From Synaphobranchus kaupii (lineage: Eukaryota > Chordata > Actinopteri > Anguilliformes > Synaphobranchidae): a DNA stretch of 64,000 bases. The position numbers were made by a program, and so were the translations under genes. Below are positions 25,106 through 38,235 of the stretch, in pieces (position 1 is the first letter of the stretch; the number at the start of each line of letters is the position of its first letter). Under the pieces are notes generated by a model. That model was not told where the DNA came from, searched no databases, and saw only the letters and a list, made by a program, of their open reading frames with translations. Location: positions 106,541,363 to 106,605,362 of the forward strand of contig CM056376.1 in assembly GCA_029718625.1 (NCBI GenBank). The letters are read 5' to 3'.

Positions 25106-26619
25106 GTACTTATTACAATAATGGCACATTCATTCATGTAATTGTCTTAATTCAATTCAAAGGGTTTTCACCTACAGCAGACAAATGTTTGTTTAGCCTT
25201 CTGTCAGGACCAAACTTTTCCGACACCTCCAGTACTTTTAAATGTGACACAGTTTCTCCGTCGTCAACGGCTTATAGACTGAAGAATGAACGGCCTGTCA
25301 CAAATGCCCGGTCCTCTGATTGAACCAGTCAGTTGAAGACCACTTCAGCTCAGGCACTTGACACATGTCATTGATTTCCTACGCGTGTGCATTCTCCCTT
25401 CACTTTCTGGAGTCGCTTGGTGTTATTTCAGCTTTCCGTGTATGTTTTAGATATTTACAGAAGTTTCTGACAAGCTGCTGACTTTACAACGATCTGGTAT
25501 CGGGGCAGTTGTGGGGGGTTGTGATCTAAAGCAAGAAAGCAAAAAAAACTGTTTAAGTCTATGACCAGCACCTGTTCATTTGTGCATATAAAATCAGAGA
25601 AAGAGAGAGAGAGCCTCTATGACAGTGTGCTTTGAAGAGAATGGGAATCTATAATGCCTTATCCAACTGGCTAAATACTGCGGTAAGACACAGGTGGGTA
25701 AACGCAGGGGAAGAGCTAGCCCTGAGCCCAGCCAGCCAAGCTTTTATTCCAGACCCACAATTCTCACTGCATGTCAAATCCTCTGTCCCTACTTCATGGA
25801 ATCATTTTTTTTGTTCCCCCCACCCCCCTTGACAATCAAAACAAAACACCAAACTGAATGGTACTGATTACATTGCACAATGCCAACTGCGACCAACAGC
25901 AGGCATCAGCTCCATAATCTAGCCATTTCTTAAGGCAATCATTTCACTATCCAGTTCTGACCATCTTTTGGCCAAACGTTCAATGTTAAATCAACGATGA
26001 AAGAGCATGATTTGTCCCAATTGCACTGTTAAATTAATGCTGAAAGTTTTACCGCGTTTCACTGAGAGATGCATAAACAGGCAGAGTAATAACACCGAGG
26101 AAAAATTGCATGAGCTCACTTTCTAGTTTGTGAAAGTAACAAAAAAACAATTATTAAATAAATCCTCATCTAAATCAGCGCCTAGTCTATGAAACCTTTA
26201 TTTTCTGCTCTTGTTCTCTCTAAATATAATCTCACTTAGAATCACACTTAATAGGGTCTCCCACTGACTCCAAACACAGTCTCTGTCACACTGTCACGAT
26301 AATTAGAGGCATAGAGGGGAAAGAATCGGAGCATCAGAGGGGAGCGCAGTCCATGGTTTCTCCGCCGCTGTGGTTACAATGTGGAGGGACTGGGGTTACA
26401 ATGTCTGTATCAAATAAACTGGGTTATAATGAGGCTGTTACTCAGGAAGAGGCACCAGAGACGCCTCCACCAGGGAGGCGCAAAAGTAAATAGTTTGTAA
26501 CTGAAATTAAATGTTGCCATATATTATACCGCAGGATGGGAATGTGAACGGGGATACGTTATGCACAAGCCCCTGTATACCGTGGCTGGAAATGAGGTCC
26601 GTAATGAAAATTAAATTGC
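25106..26619. other. Unique intronic DNA, nothing recognised
   Basis: No element or coding signal. A short GA run lies near 25600. Confidence 0.55.
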
Positions 26620-26764
26620 TAGCTGTGCGTGCGTGGGTGTGTGTATTTGAGTTGTTGGGCTTGTGTGTGTGTGTGTGTGTGTGTTTGAGTGAGTGCACAT
26701 GTGTTTTTGTTTGTGCATTTGTGTGTAGGCATGTACATTTGTGCAAGTGTGTGTATAGGTTTGA

Positions 26765-26803
<39 letters not shown>

Positions 26804-26819
26804 GTTGTATGTTTATGTT

Positions 26820-26884
<65 letters not shown>
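26620..26884 (+). repeat. (GT)n-rich block
   Basis: GT-rich DNA with two long pure runs, about 26768-26800 and 26820-26884. Cysteine/valine and histidine/threonine open frames here are artefacts. Confidence 0.95.
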
Positions 26885-26885
<1 letters not shown>

Positions 26886-26889
<4 letters not shown>

Positions 26890-29825
26890 ACATGTATAAT
26901 TGTTTTTGGTGTGTCTAACTGCTAACCTAGAAACAGGATAGTCACAGTCTGCAGCCAGATGAGGGCTCACATACGTATATCACATGTGGACATGCAAATT
27001 CCATCCTGAACTGTGTATTATCATTTTTATAATCTGTATGTGATTCATCTATTTAAAAAGGTGCTCATTTCCTTGTGGTTTGAATGATAGCAGTGCAGGG
27101 GGATTTTTCAATGAATGAAATGGGTCTGCTTTCTAGGTTCTGCTGTTATACAAAAATATTTTCAGATCAGCAAAAATCTGCGCACAGCAGTTTAGTCCTT
27201 TAACTGAAAAAGTTTTAGACTCAATAGATTGTGGAGTGATAACTTTCCCACGTGAGGGCCAGGGAGGGCCATTTGTTTATTTTATCTAAGGTTTTATCAT
27301 TTTAAAAGATCAAATGTATCCCATTTTTTCCCATTAATTTCAGATCGCAATGTCAATAAAATAGGTTTGTCTAGCCATCCCATAATTCACTTCCATTTTT
27401 CATGACTGCAATGTAATATAATAGTTAAATTCAGTTGTATAATTCAGTGTGTTGGCCTCCGCTTCTAAGGACATGAGCAGGTAAAGTTTAAAGCACTTTT
27501 TATGAATGTAATTATTCTGTGGTTCTCGGAAGTGCCTGAACTATGTTTTAAATTATTACACCAAGTGTTTTCAATGCACTTTCCAAGACCATGAAATTTA
27601 ATGATCTCTTTTTCCCCACCCTGGACACAATTATTCTGTTTTGGTCTCAGAGAAAAGGGGTTTCTTTTTCTTTGCCCTGGTTTCTCTATATTTCCCTCTG
27701 GTGATAGCGCTCTGAGCCTTTCTCCCTGAGATATTTGAAAGGGTAAACTCCCTTGTTTATGCCAAACATGGCTATTTAGGGGTGTTGCATGAAATCTAAA
27801 CTTCGACATGTTTATGTGGGCACAGTTGTAGAATAATATGCAGCCTGAGAGGAGAGATGCCAGTAAAACCTTTTTTTCTGAGCTATACTTTTGACTGATA
27901 AATAAGTCATAGAAACATGCAGAAATGTGCTTATGAAGACATTCAGCCGAAGTAATGATGGATGGGCCCCAGGCCTGGTGGCGCTGTCTAATGAGGCTCT
28001 TCTGAATAGTGGGTGGGCAGTACGCCGTGCGAATCTGAATATTTCCACAGATCCCCGCCCCCAGCTCGGCAGGACCACTCCTCCCCTGCGGAGACGGCCT
28101 CAGGGCCAAAGATATTTTAATACTTTGCTCGTCTCCAGTAGGTTGTGGTCCATCCGTACTTTGGTTTCCTAGGTGAGCGGTGTGAGGTACGCTCCTGCAA
28201 CACAGCCACTCTGTGTGACCCCACACAGGGTTCCTGCTCTCCACGCTCGAGGAAAACCCACTGAGATTATAAATAGGACATGTCTCCTAAAAAAATAAAG
28301 AGGGTGATATTTCACCAAGGGCTCCATGGAAATCTTTCCCGGGTGATTTATAAGACGTCTGTTGCTTCCCCGTTTCGTCCGTCCTTTTCCAACGCGCGAC
28401 GTCGAAAGCGATAAATTGTGACAGATAAATTATGTTGTCTTTTTACGGGTCGTGTGCCTTGTGACCAGATTTTTAAACACGTTAATCTGTCAGCCTTACC
28501 ATTCGAACAGAGCGTGGAGGCAGTTTCACTTCACAACGCCCAGCCCCCGTCATCGCCTTGATTTAAGACATTAGCCCAAGATGTGGAGGGCCTCTCGCCT
28601 CATTTAGTAACACGAAGACATTACGTAGGGTTATGCATCCGTTGAACAGCTGCCTATTGGGTACGCTGCACCCTCATTTGATTTGTACTTGAAATAGAAT
28701 GTTACCCACCTTTATTTTTTTATGTTTTCTTACTGTGGCTGCTGCTTTTACATTTCAGACACTCACCTGAAACAGATGTTCATAGATATATTTACCAGTT
28801 TTACATCTGTTTTATCAAGTTAGATATCTTCAAAGAGAGACTTTTTGGAAGTGCATATTTAGAGAAATTTTCCTCAACAATTTTACAAGACTGCAATCAA
28901 ACGTATATTTTGAGTCTTAGCTTCATGAGGAACAAAATAGATGAGATAAAATAGAAATCTTAAATGAAAGTAGAAAAATAATTTAAATTTAGAAATATTG
29001 AATAGTCTGTATTAATATTGTGTATATCAACAGCAGGCTACCTAGCAACCAGAAAAGTTAGAAGTCAATGTTCTCCTGGAACACTAATAAACATGGCTGT
29101 TTTCTTTTTTAAATGTGTGAATTCTCACCTAATCACAGTCTCTCTCTTTCAATTCCCATGCCTCTTTCACTGCTCAACAATCCCATCATCCCAGGTGAAC
29201 AAAAAAAAAATACATTTTACATTTTAACCAAACATGTCAGGGGCTTGGAAGTAGTCCATGTCTGTCCAAATGTACCACTCAGAGAACCCAGAGAACCCAG
29301 AGAACCCCAGACGGTCTGCGTGCCTCCGCAGTGCAGGATAGATTTATTATCTGATTTTCCTCCTACGACATTGCTTTATGCTCTAAGATCTTCAGGCAAC
29401 TTCTCCCCATTTAGAGTAATGAAGTAAAGAAAAGGTTCTACATTTCAGTGCCCTGTGTGGAGAATTTACGTATCCTAATGAATTGGCTCTAGCTGGTGAA
29501 TTTTGCGGCTCTGCAGTTTATTATTTATTTATTCATAAGGAAAGGGCAGCCTGGGTTTTGTAATCATAGGGAACCTGCAATTGAAACTTCACACTGAAGG
29601 ATATCAAAAAATAAGGAAGGAGATGGAAAAAATATATGCTCTCCCGCTTCCACTGCTGTGAGGGTCCTCCGAATAAAGGCATGCAGATATGCAGTGAAAT
29701 GTCTCCCACACCAATGGTTTGTACAGTTGTGGTAGACACAACACACACTGGAGTTTAAGAGAGGTTAATTGGTTAAAATGTGCACACTACTGCAGGTATG
29801 CTACGCTTTCGCATTATTTTCTGTC
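26886..29825. other. Unique intronic DNA with one long antisense open frame
   Basis: The only notable item is a 259-codon minus-strand open frame at 27465-28244, outside any repeat. It has no recognisable domain, signal peptide or splice context, and its composition looks like translated non-coding DNA. I treat it as chance. Confidence 0.5.
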
Positions 29826-29851
29826 TGAGAGAGAGAGAGAGAGAGAGAGAG
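29826..29851 (+). repeat. (GA)n microsatellite
   Basis: About 13 GA units. Confidence 0.9.
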
Positions 29852-30252
29852 GGAGGAGCTTGCAGAGCCTTCAGGTAAACCCCCCTCAGGCTCTGGTAAC
29901 CCCCCCCACCCCCCAACAGATCAATTGACTGGATTCATGGTGAGTTTCTTGACGGCGACAGTTCGCCACGGTCGACAGTTTGCCAGTTCACAGCTCCCCT
30001 GGCGATTTTGTCTGAGCCACTGCATGTCATCTCGTCAAACTCCCTCCTTTGAAATTCTGGATCTACCCATGAGGAGTTGGAGAGTCTCATAATTAAGACG
30101 GTTAGTGCTGTTCGATGGTGTGAACTAAAAAAATTAAATACCTTAGAGATGATCCTGCACCGTCACATCCTGATGAGCAGACATGCTGGTAATTAGTGCT
30201 TTACTGCTGTAGTGAGCTGTTGTTGGACCTTGTTTGGTTCCTTTGGCCTGTG

Positions 30253-30566
30253 GCCCTACACACACGCACACTTACACACACACACACATGCACGAACTCA
30301 CACACAAACACATGCACACTGACACACACGCACACACTCACACACAAACACACACACTTGCACACTTACACACACACATACGCACGCACTCACACACAAA
30401 CACACACACAAGCACACTTACACACACACACACGCACGCACTCACACACAAACACATACACATGCACACTTACACACACACACGCACGTACTCACACAGA
30501 AACACACACACATGCACTCCCACACACAAACACGCACACACACACATGCACACACACTCATGCATG
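30253..30566 (+). repeat. CA-rich minisatellite-like block
   Basis: Repeated CACACTTACACACAC / CGCACGCACTCACACAC words recur about every 50-60 bp, so the block has a higher period on top of the dinucleotide. Confidence 0.85.
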
Positions 30567-30756
30567 GCCTGTAGAACTTGTTCACTCACATGCTGCTCAG
30601 TTTTCACTCAATTACGGGGAGCAGGACACATAGCCAGGGGTAGTGTTTAACAGAGCTCATCATTTTGTGTTCAAACAGTACTCATTTAGACGGGTGATTG
30701 TCTCTTCCCTGCAGGATTAAAGCAGGATTCATCTTCACCCCTCTGATTAAAGCAGG

Positions 30757-30764
30757 CCTCTCTC

Positions 30765-30798
<34 letters not shown>

Positions 30799-30806
30799 GC
30801 TCTCTC
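30757..30806 (+). repeat. (CT)n microsatellite
   Basis: Nearly pure CT for about 50 bp. Confidence 0.9.
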
Positions 30807-31014
30807 AATGAATTTATGTTTTTTTCCTCAACTGAAGAACAGAGATAAGCTAAGCAGGCAATTTTCAATTTTGATTTCAATGTGGAAAAGTACATTTCCT
30901 ATTCAATCTCTGCCAGCAAGCTGCTCCCAACAATTGCATCTAGCTGACAGGCCAGTGATTGGCCAGTACAGTATACTACATTGAGGTCAAAGTGCATTTA
31001 TAATATAGAGTGAA

Positions 31015-32612
31015 CACACAAGTATATATGCAGCACAAGAACATGCAAGTATCCATGCAGCACGCTGGAACACGTGAGTATACATGCAGCACACAGAACA
31101 CGCAGCATACATGCAGCACACAGAACACGCAGCATACATGCAGCACACAGAACACGTGAGTATACATGCAGCACACAGAACACGCAGTATACATGCAGCA
31201 CACAGGAAAACGCAGCATACATGCAGCACACAGGAACACGCGAGTGTACATGCAGCACACAGAACACGCGAGTATACATGCAGCACACAGAACACGTGAG
31301 CATACATGCAGCACACAGAACACGTGAGCATACATGCAGCACACAGAACACACGAGTATACATGCAGCACACAGAACATTCAAGTATCCATGCAGCACGC
31401 TGGAACACGTGAGTATACATGCAGCACACAGAACACGCAGCATACATGCAGCACACAGAACACGCAGCATACATGCAGCACACAGAACACGCAGCATACA
31501 TGCAGCACACAGAACACGTGAGTGTACATGAAGCACACAGAACATGCAGCATACATGCAGCACACAGAACACACAGCATACATGCAGCACACAGAACACG
31601 TGAGTGTACATGAAGCACACAGAACATGCAGCATACATGCAGCACACAGAACACGCAGCATACATGCAGCACACAGAACACGTGAGTGTACATGCAGCAC
31701 ACAGAACACGTGAGTGTACATGAAGCACACAGAACATGCAGCATACATGCAGCACACAGAACACGCAGCATACATGCAGCACACAGAACACGTGAGTGTA
31801 CATGCAGCACACAGAACACGCGAGTATACATGCAGCACACAGAACACGTGAGTGTACATGCAGCACACAGAACACGTGAGTATACATGCAGCACACAGAA
31901 CACGTGAGCATACATGCAGCACACAGAACACGTGAGTGTACATGCAGCACACAGAACACGTGAGTATACATGCAGCACACAGAACACGTGAGTGTACATG
32001 CAGCACACAGAACACGTGAGTGTACATGCAGCACACAGAACACGTGAGTGTACATGCAGCACACAGAACACATGAGTATACATGCAGCACACAGAACACG
32101 TGAGTGTACATGCAGCACACAGAACACGTGAGTGTACATGCAGCACACAGAACACGCAGCATACATGCAGCACACAGAACACGTGAGTGTACATGCAGCA
32201 CACAGAACACGTGAGTGTACATGCAGCACACAGAACACGCAGCATACCTGCAGCACACAGAACACGCAGCATACATGCAGCACACAGAACACGCAGCATA
32301 CATGCAGCACACAGAACACGCAGCATACATGCAGCACACAGAACACACAAGTATACATGCAGCGCACAGAACACGTGAGCATACATGCAGCACACAGAAC
32401 ACGCAGCATACATGCAGCATACAGAACACGTGAGTGTACATGCAGTACATAGAACACGCAGCATACCTGCAGCACACAGAACACGCAGCATACATGCAGC
32501 ACACAGAACACGCGAGTATCCATGCAGCACACAGAACATGCGAGTATACATGCAGCACACAGAACACGTGAGTGTACATGCAGCACACAGAACACGTGAG
32601 CATACATGCATG
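31015..32612 (+). repeat. 1.6-kb minisatellite of mixed 27- and 28-bp units
   Basis: There are about 57 tandem units sharing the core ACATGCAGCACACAGAACAC. Two unit types alternate: a 28-bp type continuing GTGAGTRT, giving CACGTGAG, and a 27-bp type continuing GCAGCAT. Marker variants show higher-order duplication. TACATGAAGC occurs at 31525, 31607 and 31717, and AAGTATCCATGCAGCACGCT occurs near 31048 and again about 334 bp later. No unit contains a stop on the minus strand in any frame, which produces overlapping open frames of 430-568 codons there. These are repeat artefacts. Confidence 0.95.
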
Positions 32613-33770
32613 TACATTGTTAATGGCCTGACTGGGAGTGGAGCGGGGAGCATTGATTTCCTCATCACACACTTCCCCTCAGCCTCCCTGCCATCCTCTC
32701 CCACAGGTTAACGGTCCGTTGGACTGAGGAGCGGAATTAGATTAAAGTCGTATGTTTCACCGCGCGGCGGGATTGGGTGAATATTATAATGTAAATATAA
32801 ATGATGTACTACATGGCCGGTGACAGTAAGCCCGCTGTCCAGAAAGCCTGTGTGGAGAATTTGCTGGCTGTGAAAGGAAAGGGGAAAGGGAGGGGGGGGC
32901 GGGGGGCTGAAAGTCACAAGTGAGTCACATATTGCCTGTAGAGCTGGCGGGGGGGGGGGGGGGGGGGGGCAAACAGGAAGGGGCTTCTTTTGTCACTTTG
33001 CATTATTGATTTATCGAGTATTGGCCTGTATTTTTACTTATTAACCATCTCTTCAGAGCCACGATGCCGCTGGTGGAGATGAGTTTTAAGTGCTGCACTA
33101 AAAGCGTCGAGTCTCACTCAGGATCCAGTTCCCTCACACGCTTGTGCGTAAGATTCGCCCGGGCGCACGGCAGGCCAATCTCACCCAGTCAGATGCGGCC
33201 TGTTAGAAAATAGTCGCAGAGAAACGGGGAGGTACGCTCGCAGGATCGCGACCGGCCCCACTCCTGTTCGTGAGCACGTCGAAAGGGATGTGCAAGCAAA
33301 GCCTTCGGTTGAAATAAACAGGGGTGGGGGGGGGGGGGGGGACTGGCCGATTGGAGCGCTGATGGAGTTGTAAACAACTTGTGGGGGAGGGGGGCGGAGG
33401 GCTGAGGGGAGCCGGCGAGCTGGCGGTTGACAGGAATCGCATACTGTACCGCCTCGCGTCGCCTGACGTTCCCACCAATTACAGGAACAGCAGGTGAGTT
33501 GAGGAAGCGCCATTAATCCTCCCTCGCAGACTAATCTTTCCCATCTCTAATTCTGCTCCCCACCATTTATCTCCGCGTTTTGAATGATGGTTTTGGGTCG
33601 CTGTTCCTCGGAGCGCCGCGCCGTCACGAGGCTGTCAGCGGTGGATTCGCCCCGCTCTCCCAGGCTCTAAAAATACCTCCGCTGCCCCGCGTGCTCCCTC
33701 ATTAAATACCTGTCATCAGCAATAAGAGATGTGTCGTGTGCGCACGCGTGCGTGCGTGCTTGTGTGTGTG

Positions 33771-33827
<57 letters not shown>

Positions 33828-34795
33828 ACAGAGAAACAGGAATAAATGTCAGAGCTTCGCGGAGCGGTGATGTGTCGGCCCCTAATTGAGCTGTCCCTGA
33901 CGAGCTCCCAGGGACTAATAAGTAGCACTAAAACGGAGACATTGGTGAAATCACTAAACCCTTTCCGAGCCCCCTGTCCCCTGCAGACAAATCCATCGGG
34001 TGTTGTGTTTTATTTGTAGGGGAATTGACACTGTAGGTTGGAGATGAAGATTTGTATAAGCGGGCGGAGTATTCTCACTGTCAGTCATTAGCAAGGCACA
34101 GGTGTTTTAGAGCCTTTCCTCCCAGACAACTGGAGGCAGGGCTATTCATTTTTAAAATGCAGACACATTTCTGAATCTGTAATATTTTATATGAAACAAT
34201 TCTCATGCACACTATGTTGGCCCTGCAGTGCATTTCTGTAACTGTCAAAACTATAACCCTATTGGCGCTTATTTGTTCGACCACTCCACTTTTCCGTTGA
34301 CCTTTTTCATAAAATGTACTTGTTTCGTAGTTTCCTTGACTGTTTGGTATTTTTTCTTTCTGTTCCTGCCTAGTCATTGTAGATTATTTGAAATATGCTT
34401 GGACAAAAAACTCCAGTATTTCAGACATAAACAAGATTTGACACACACTTGCAGAAACATTCAGGTTTTGATGATTAAAGGAAGCCATTATGTGGAGCTT
34501 CAATAAAGAAGCTCAGTACAATGGATTCTTTCAACTCTTATTCTTTATATCCGTCAGTCCGCAACTCTTTTAACTGCCCTGCGTGTTCTTTTTTCTTTTC
34601 CCTTCATTGTTTAATGGTCTAGCATTTTTTCCAGTTGGTCTGTTACTTCCTGTCTAATGTCAGAGGCTTTGCACTGTCTCTGTCCAGTGCTTCTGGACAC
34701 GGTGGGCATCTGTGCCAAGGAACGAGAACCCCAGGAAACCCCCGTGACTCACAGAGGATCTTAACTTACCCAAATACCGCATGCCTCTTACATTC
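32613..34795. other. Intronic DNA with G runs and a (GT)n tract
   Basis: Poly-G runs lie at 32949-32969 and 33326-33341, and (GT)n at 33765-33824. The GC-rich 33050-33700 stretch could be conserved or regulatory, but I cannot show that. No coding signal. Confidence 0.55.
33765..33824 (+). repeat. (GT)n microsatellite
   Basis: About 28 GT units with interrupted flanks. Confidence 0.95.
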
Positions 34796-34799
34796 AACT

Positions 34800-34800
34800 G

Positions 34801-34837
<37 letters not shown>

Positions 34838-35155
34838 TTCTGTTTCTCTCTCTCCCTCTATCTCTGTCTCTCACTTCCTTTCTTTCTCCCCCTCTCTCTC
34901 TTTTTCACTACATCTCACTCTCACAATTTCTCTGTCGCTCCCATCTCCGTGTCTCTCACTTCCTTTCTTTCTCTGCCTCTCTCTTTTTCTCTCTATCTCA
35001 CTCTCTCCTGATTTCTCTCTCCCTCCATTTCTGTCTCTCACCAATTAACTCTCTCGCTCTCTCTCGCTCTCTCTCACTCTCTCGTTCTCTCTCACTATCT
35101 CAATCTCTCTCTGTCTCTCTCTCTCTCTCGCTCTCTCTCAACTCTTTCTCTCTGC
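34800..35155 (+). repeat. CT-rich polypyrimidine block
   Basis: An almost continuous pyrimidine tract over about 350 bp of CT, CTTT and CCCT words. The leucine/serine open frames are artefacts. Confidence 0.92.
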
Positions 35156-35159
35156 TCTT

Positions 35160-36249
35160 TTCTGTGTTCTGTAGATTTTACAGGTTCCATCGATGTTTAA
35201 AAATGGAGCTGATAAGACTTCTCCCTTCCCAGCCTGAGGGTGCTTGCAGGGTGGTCGCTGCAAAGCAGCGGTCATGGAGGGGAAAGGAACGTTTGGCAGG
35301 CCCAGCTGCTCTGTGCTCTACTAGTTTTGGCCAAGTTTCTGAGTTGGACAGAGGGGATTTGGTCAGCCAGGGAGAAAACAATGCTCCATTACTTCAGTAT
35401 GAAAGGAATTGGACTCCGAAGTGAGGGTTTTCCTGCGAGCTCTTGAATAGTCAAAAGGGGAAGCACTTCATGGGCTCAAAATCCACAAAGATATACGGTG
35501 GTACGCTGATGGGTGTGTGTACATTAGCAAGGGTTAAGCAAACAATAATCATTTCATTAATAAAGTCATCACAATGTAAGTTGACTGCAAAGTGAACGCA
35601 GGGCAGGCAAAGACCGCTGGAGGAATATTTTCACCTAATGAGTCTAATTGCAGCTTTGTCAAAGGCCTTTCCTCATTACTGCGGTGAGGCCTACAGCCTG
35701 CGCAGCTGTGTGTGCAGACTAACAAGAGCTTGAAATGAGGGAACACCCTTATTAAAGAGAAGCACCCGCGGCCAGGACCACAATAGGGAGACATCAGTTA
35801 TGGGGTGATAAGTAACCCAATTTCGGGCTCGAGAGGGCCCTGTTGGTCGCCATTTGGTTGCACTCATGGCATTGCACTTATAGCGAGGTGATGAGGGGGG
35901 GGTGAGCAAACACTCTTTCTTATTTATGGAGTGCCATGGAGTGGGTTTTTTTATTTTTCTTGGGGGGGGGGGGGGGGGTAGCGGGGAGGTTGAAATGAGC
36001 AGTTGTGCCTGTGGTGTCATCACCTTAACACCTATACCCTTGCATGGGGTACTGCAGCTGAAGCACTCCCCTAAAGTGCTTACCTGCCTTCCATATAATC
36101 ATTTTAGTAGTTGAAGAGAGAACTAATGGCAGTCTGAGGCCAGCCCAGGCCAGAGGTAACCTGCATGGGGAACCATAGTCAAATTAAACCCAACCCTGGC
36201 AGAATAAAGCCAAGTGTGTCCCATCACTGTGAACTCCCATTCATAGTAA
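35160..36249. other. Unique intronic DNA
   Basis: It contains a poly-G run at 35962-35978. No gene or element recognised. Confidence 0.55.
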
Positions 36250-36823
36250 TGTCATGGTTTTGCAGGTCGCCGTTCCTTCTCTGCGGAGGGTTCTCTCGCA
36301 GCTTCGGGAGGGCGTCCATGCCGTGTTTTTCCGCCGCCGGCACTTATTTATTTCACCTGTTCAGGTGTTCAGCTGCCTATAAAAGCGCTGCGCTTTCCAG
36401 TTCCGGCACTTTTGTGTCTTACTTTGCCACCTAAAGCTAGGTACTCCGGTATAGGTACAGGCGACCACTTTACTTTAAAGCTTTGTGCGATTAAAGTAAC
36501 GCGGGACTTTAGAGTTTTTTCTCTCGTTTACCTTCTTTACCGTACTTCTTTATTACCTTTTTATTTAAGCTCCCGTAGTATATAGAGCTAGAGGTAATTC
36601 CTTTCCTTTCTTTAACTACTGCTTGAGTCTGCAAGCTTTTCGCCCACTTTTCTGGGTCGCTATTCTTTGGCTCTAAGCTGGGAGTTATATTCCCATTCTT
36701 TTTTTTCTCTGCTCCGTTCGCGGACATTCCTTCCCCTATTTTCTAGTGGTCGTCCCACTTCTTGTGGGTGACTTTCTGATCCCCTCTCAGTCGCGTCTGG
36801 TCCTCCGAACCCAACTCCTTACA
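36250..36823 (+). mobile_element. Solo LTR (574 bp), probably Gypsy-like
   Basis: It starts TGTCATGGTTTTG and ends CTCCTTACA, flanked by AGTAA (36245-36249) and AGTAG (36824-36828), a 5-bp target duplication with one change. Inside are a TATA-like promoter (CTGCCTATAAAAGCGC, about 36370) and a possible polyadenylation signal (GATTAAAG, about 36489) in the order expected for U3-R-U5. No internal genes. Its start matches the reverse-oriented LTR ending at 11926, so the two belong to related families although their lengths differ greatly. Confidence 0.8.
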
Positions 36824-36828
36824 AGTAG

Positions 36829-37239
36829 GCTAATGACATAGCCAAGGCTTGAATCTACAATGCAGGTCCCAGCTTGTGCTCGTAGCTAGACCCTTCACTA
36901 AATTAGCCACTTGAAAGCCCTTTGCTTTTGTTTACACTCAAGTTCTTGTAAGGACAAGTTTGGTTGAGGAATATTTTTTTGCAGCGAGACTGGAAAGTAA
37001 GTGGTTGTTTACTGGTCCTGCAGGCACACACTGCGCTGCGCTCTTGCTTCAGGAGGAGATGCAGAAGAGCAATTCAGTGGAAATCAATAACCCACAAAGT
37101 GAATCAGCATGGTGACTGAATGAGAGTGGTTATGGAGAACACTCTTAGGGTTGTGTTCTGTGCTAATCATGGCAGGTTCCCTGAGTCATTCATTACTGTG
37201 TCTGAATCCTTGGGTGCTCCCCTCATTATTATGTTATTA

Positions 37240-37276
<37 letters not shown>

Positions 37277-38094
37277 GTGTGTTTATGTGCTGTGTGTTGG
37301 TAATTTAGCAGCAGCAAAAAGAATGTTTGACATCGTTCTCTTCCCGTGTTCATATTTGAATAAAAAAAGAAGGTAGGCATTGACTGCTCATATATTTCAG
37401 CCAGCGGAACCTGAAAATTTGGAAAGCACAGCTTGATTATACATTTAAATCACCCAGAAAGTACAGTGGGATATTCAGCCTTGGCCAATGTTTCAACCTT
37501 TCTATAGGAACCACATTCTCTTTGGGAGGGGGGGAGTAACTGCGACTCCCCCCTGTTTTGGCAAAGCGGAAAGCAGATGGAGGGAGGAGTGGGAGAGCAC
37601 GTTCACTGCAGGCTTGTGAGATTAAGCAGACTGCCATATGTACCCTTTGGAAAATAGCAATCCTTGGCTTTAGATGATTGTAGGTAGAGCCAAATCGCTG
37701 AGAGCAATTGTGCTTATAGGTTCTTTGCAACCCAGGGACTTGAATGTCTGTTCTAGCATTGCTCCATTTTTATCCTCTTTAGTAGGTACAACAAAGGTTG
37801 TTGTAACTTTGCTTTCTCAGAATCAGACACAGCCTGCCAATTAAAAGACATTCCCCAGATTCTTGGAAACCCGGTGAACATTTCTTGTGAGACTTAAAGT
37901 GACAGAATAGCACAGTAAACGACACGCCCCCTTTTGCTCATAAGTATGAGTTTTAGTAAGGAAGTTTGATGGGGAAATGTAAAGAAATCTTATAGCATTT
38001 TGTTAATATCTGTATTGTCTATCTATAATTAATTGAATTTTAATTGTATCTTGTATATTCACGAAAATATATATTTCATGGCACATTTCACATT
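36829..38094. other. Unique intronic DNA with a (GT)n tract
   Basis: (GT)n lies at about 37241-37275. 36840-36910 weakly resembles a reverse tRNA-SINE head, but too weakly to call. Confidence 0.5.
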
Positions 38095-38235
38095 GTACAT
38101 TATCCATATTTGCATGGCTGGATAATCACCGAAACAATTCAGGTTAAGTAGCAGGCTCAAGGCCCAGATGGAGAATTGAACCTGCAGACTTTACCTGTAA
38201 GCCTAAATCCTTTACCACTCTAACACGTTCCCTTC
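38095..38235 (-). mobile_element. tRNA-derived SINE fragment, reverse orientation
   Basis: GAATTGAACCTGCAGAC (B-box complement), CCTTTACCACTCTAACACG (A-box side) and CAGGTTAAGTAGCAGGCTCAAGG (body, split CAGGTTAAGTAGC / AGGCTCAAGG) are in the order expected for a reversed fish tRNA-SINE. The 3' tail is degraded. Confidence 0.7.

Noticed and set aside
31015..32612. CRISPR-like array (regular short repeats)
   Set aside because: Units are contiguous, with no unique spacers, and the DNA is vertebrate intronic.
30976..32704. Minus-strand open frames of 430-568 codons rich in CVLHVHSRVLCAAC
   Set aside because: They arise because the 27/28-bp minisatellite unit has no stop on that strand. All three frames are open and the protein is only the repeat translated, so this is not a gene.
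36829..36910. Reverse tRNA-SINE head
   Set aside because: Only a few words fit (CTTGAATCTACAATGC, ACCCTTCACTAAATTAGCC); no body or tail is present.
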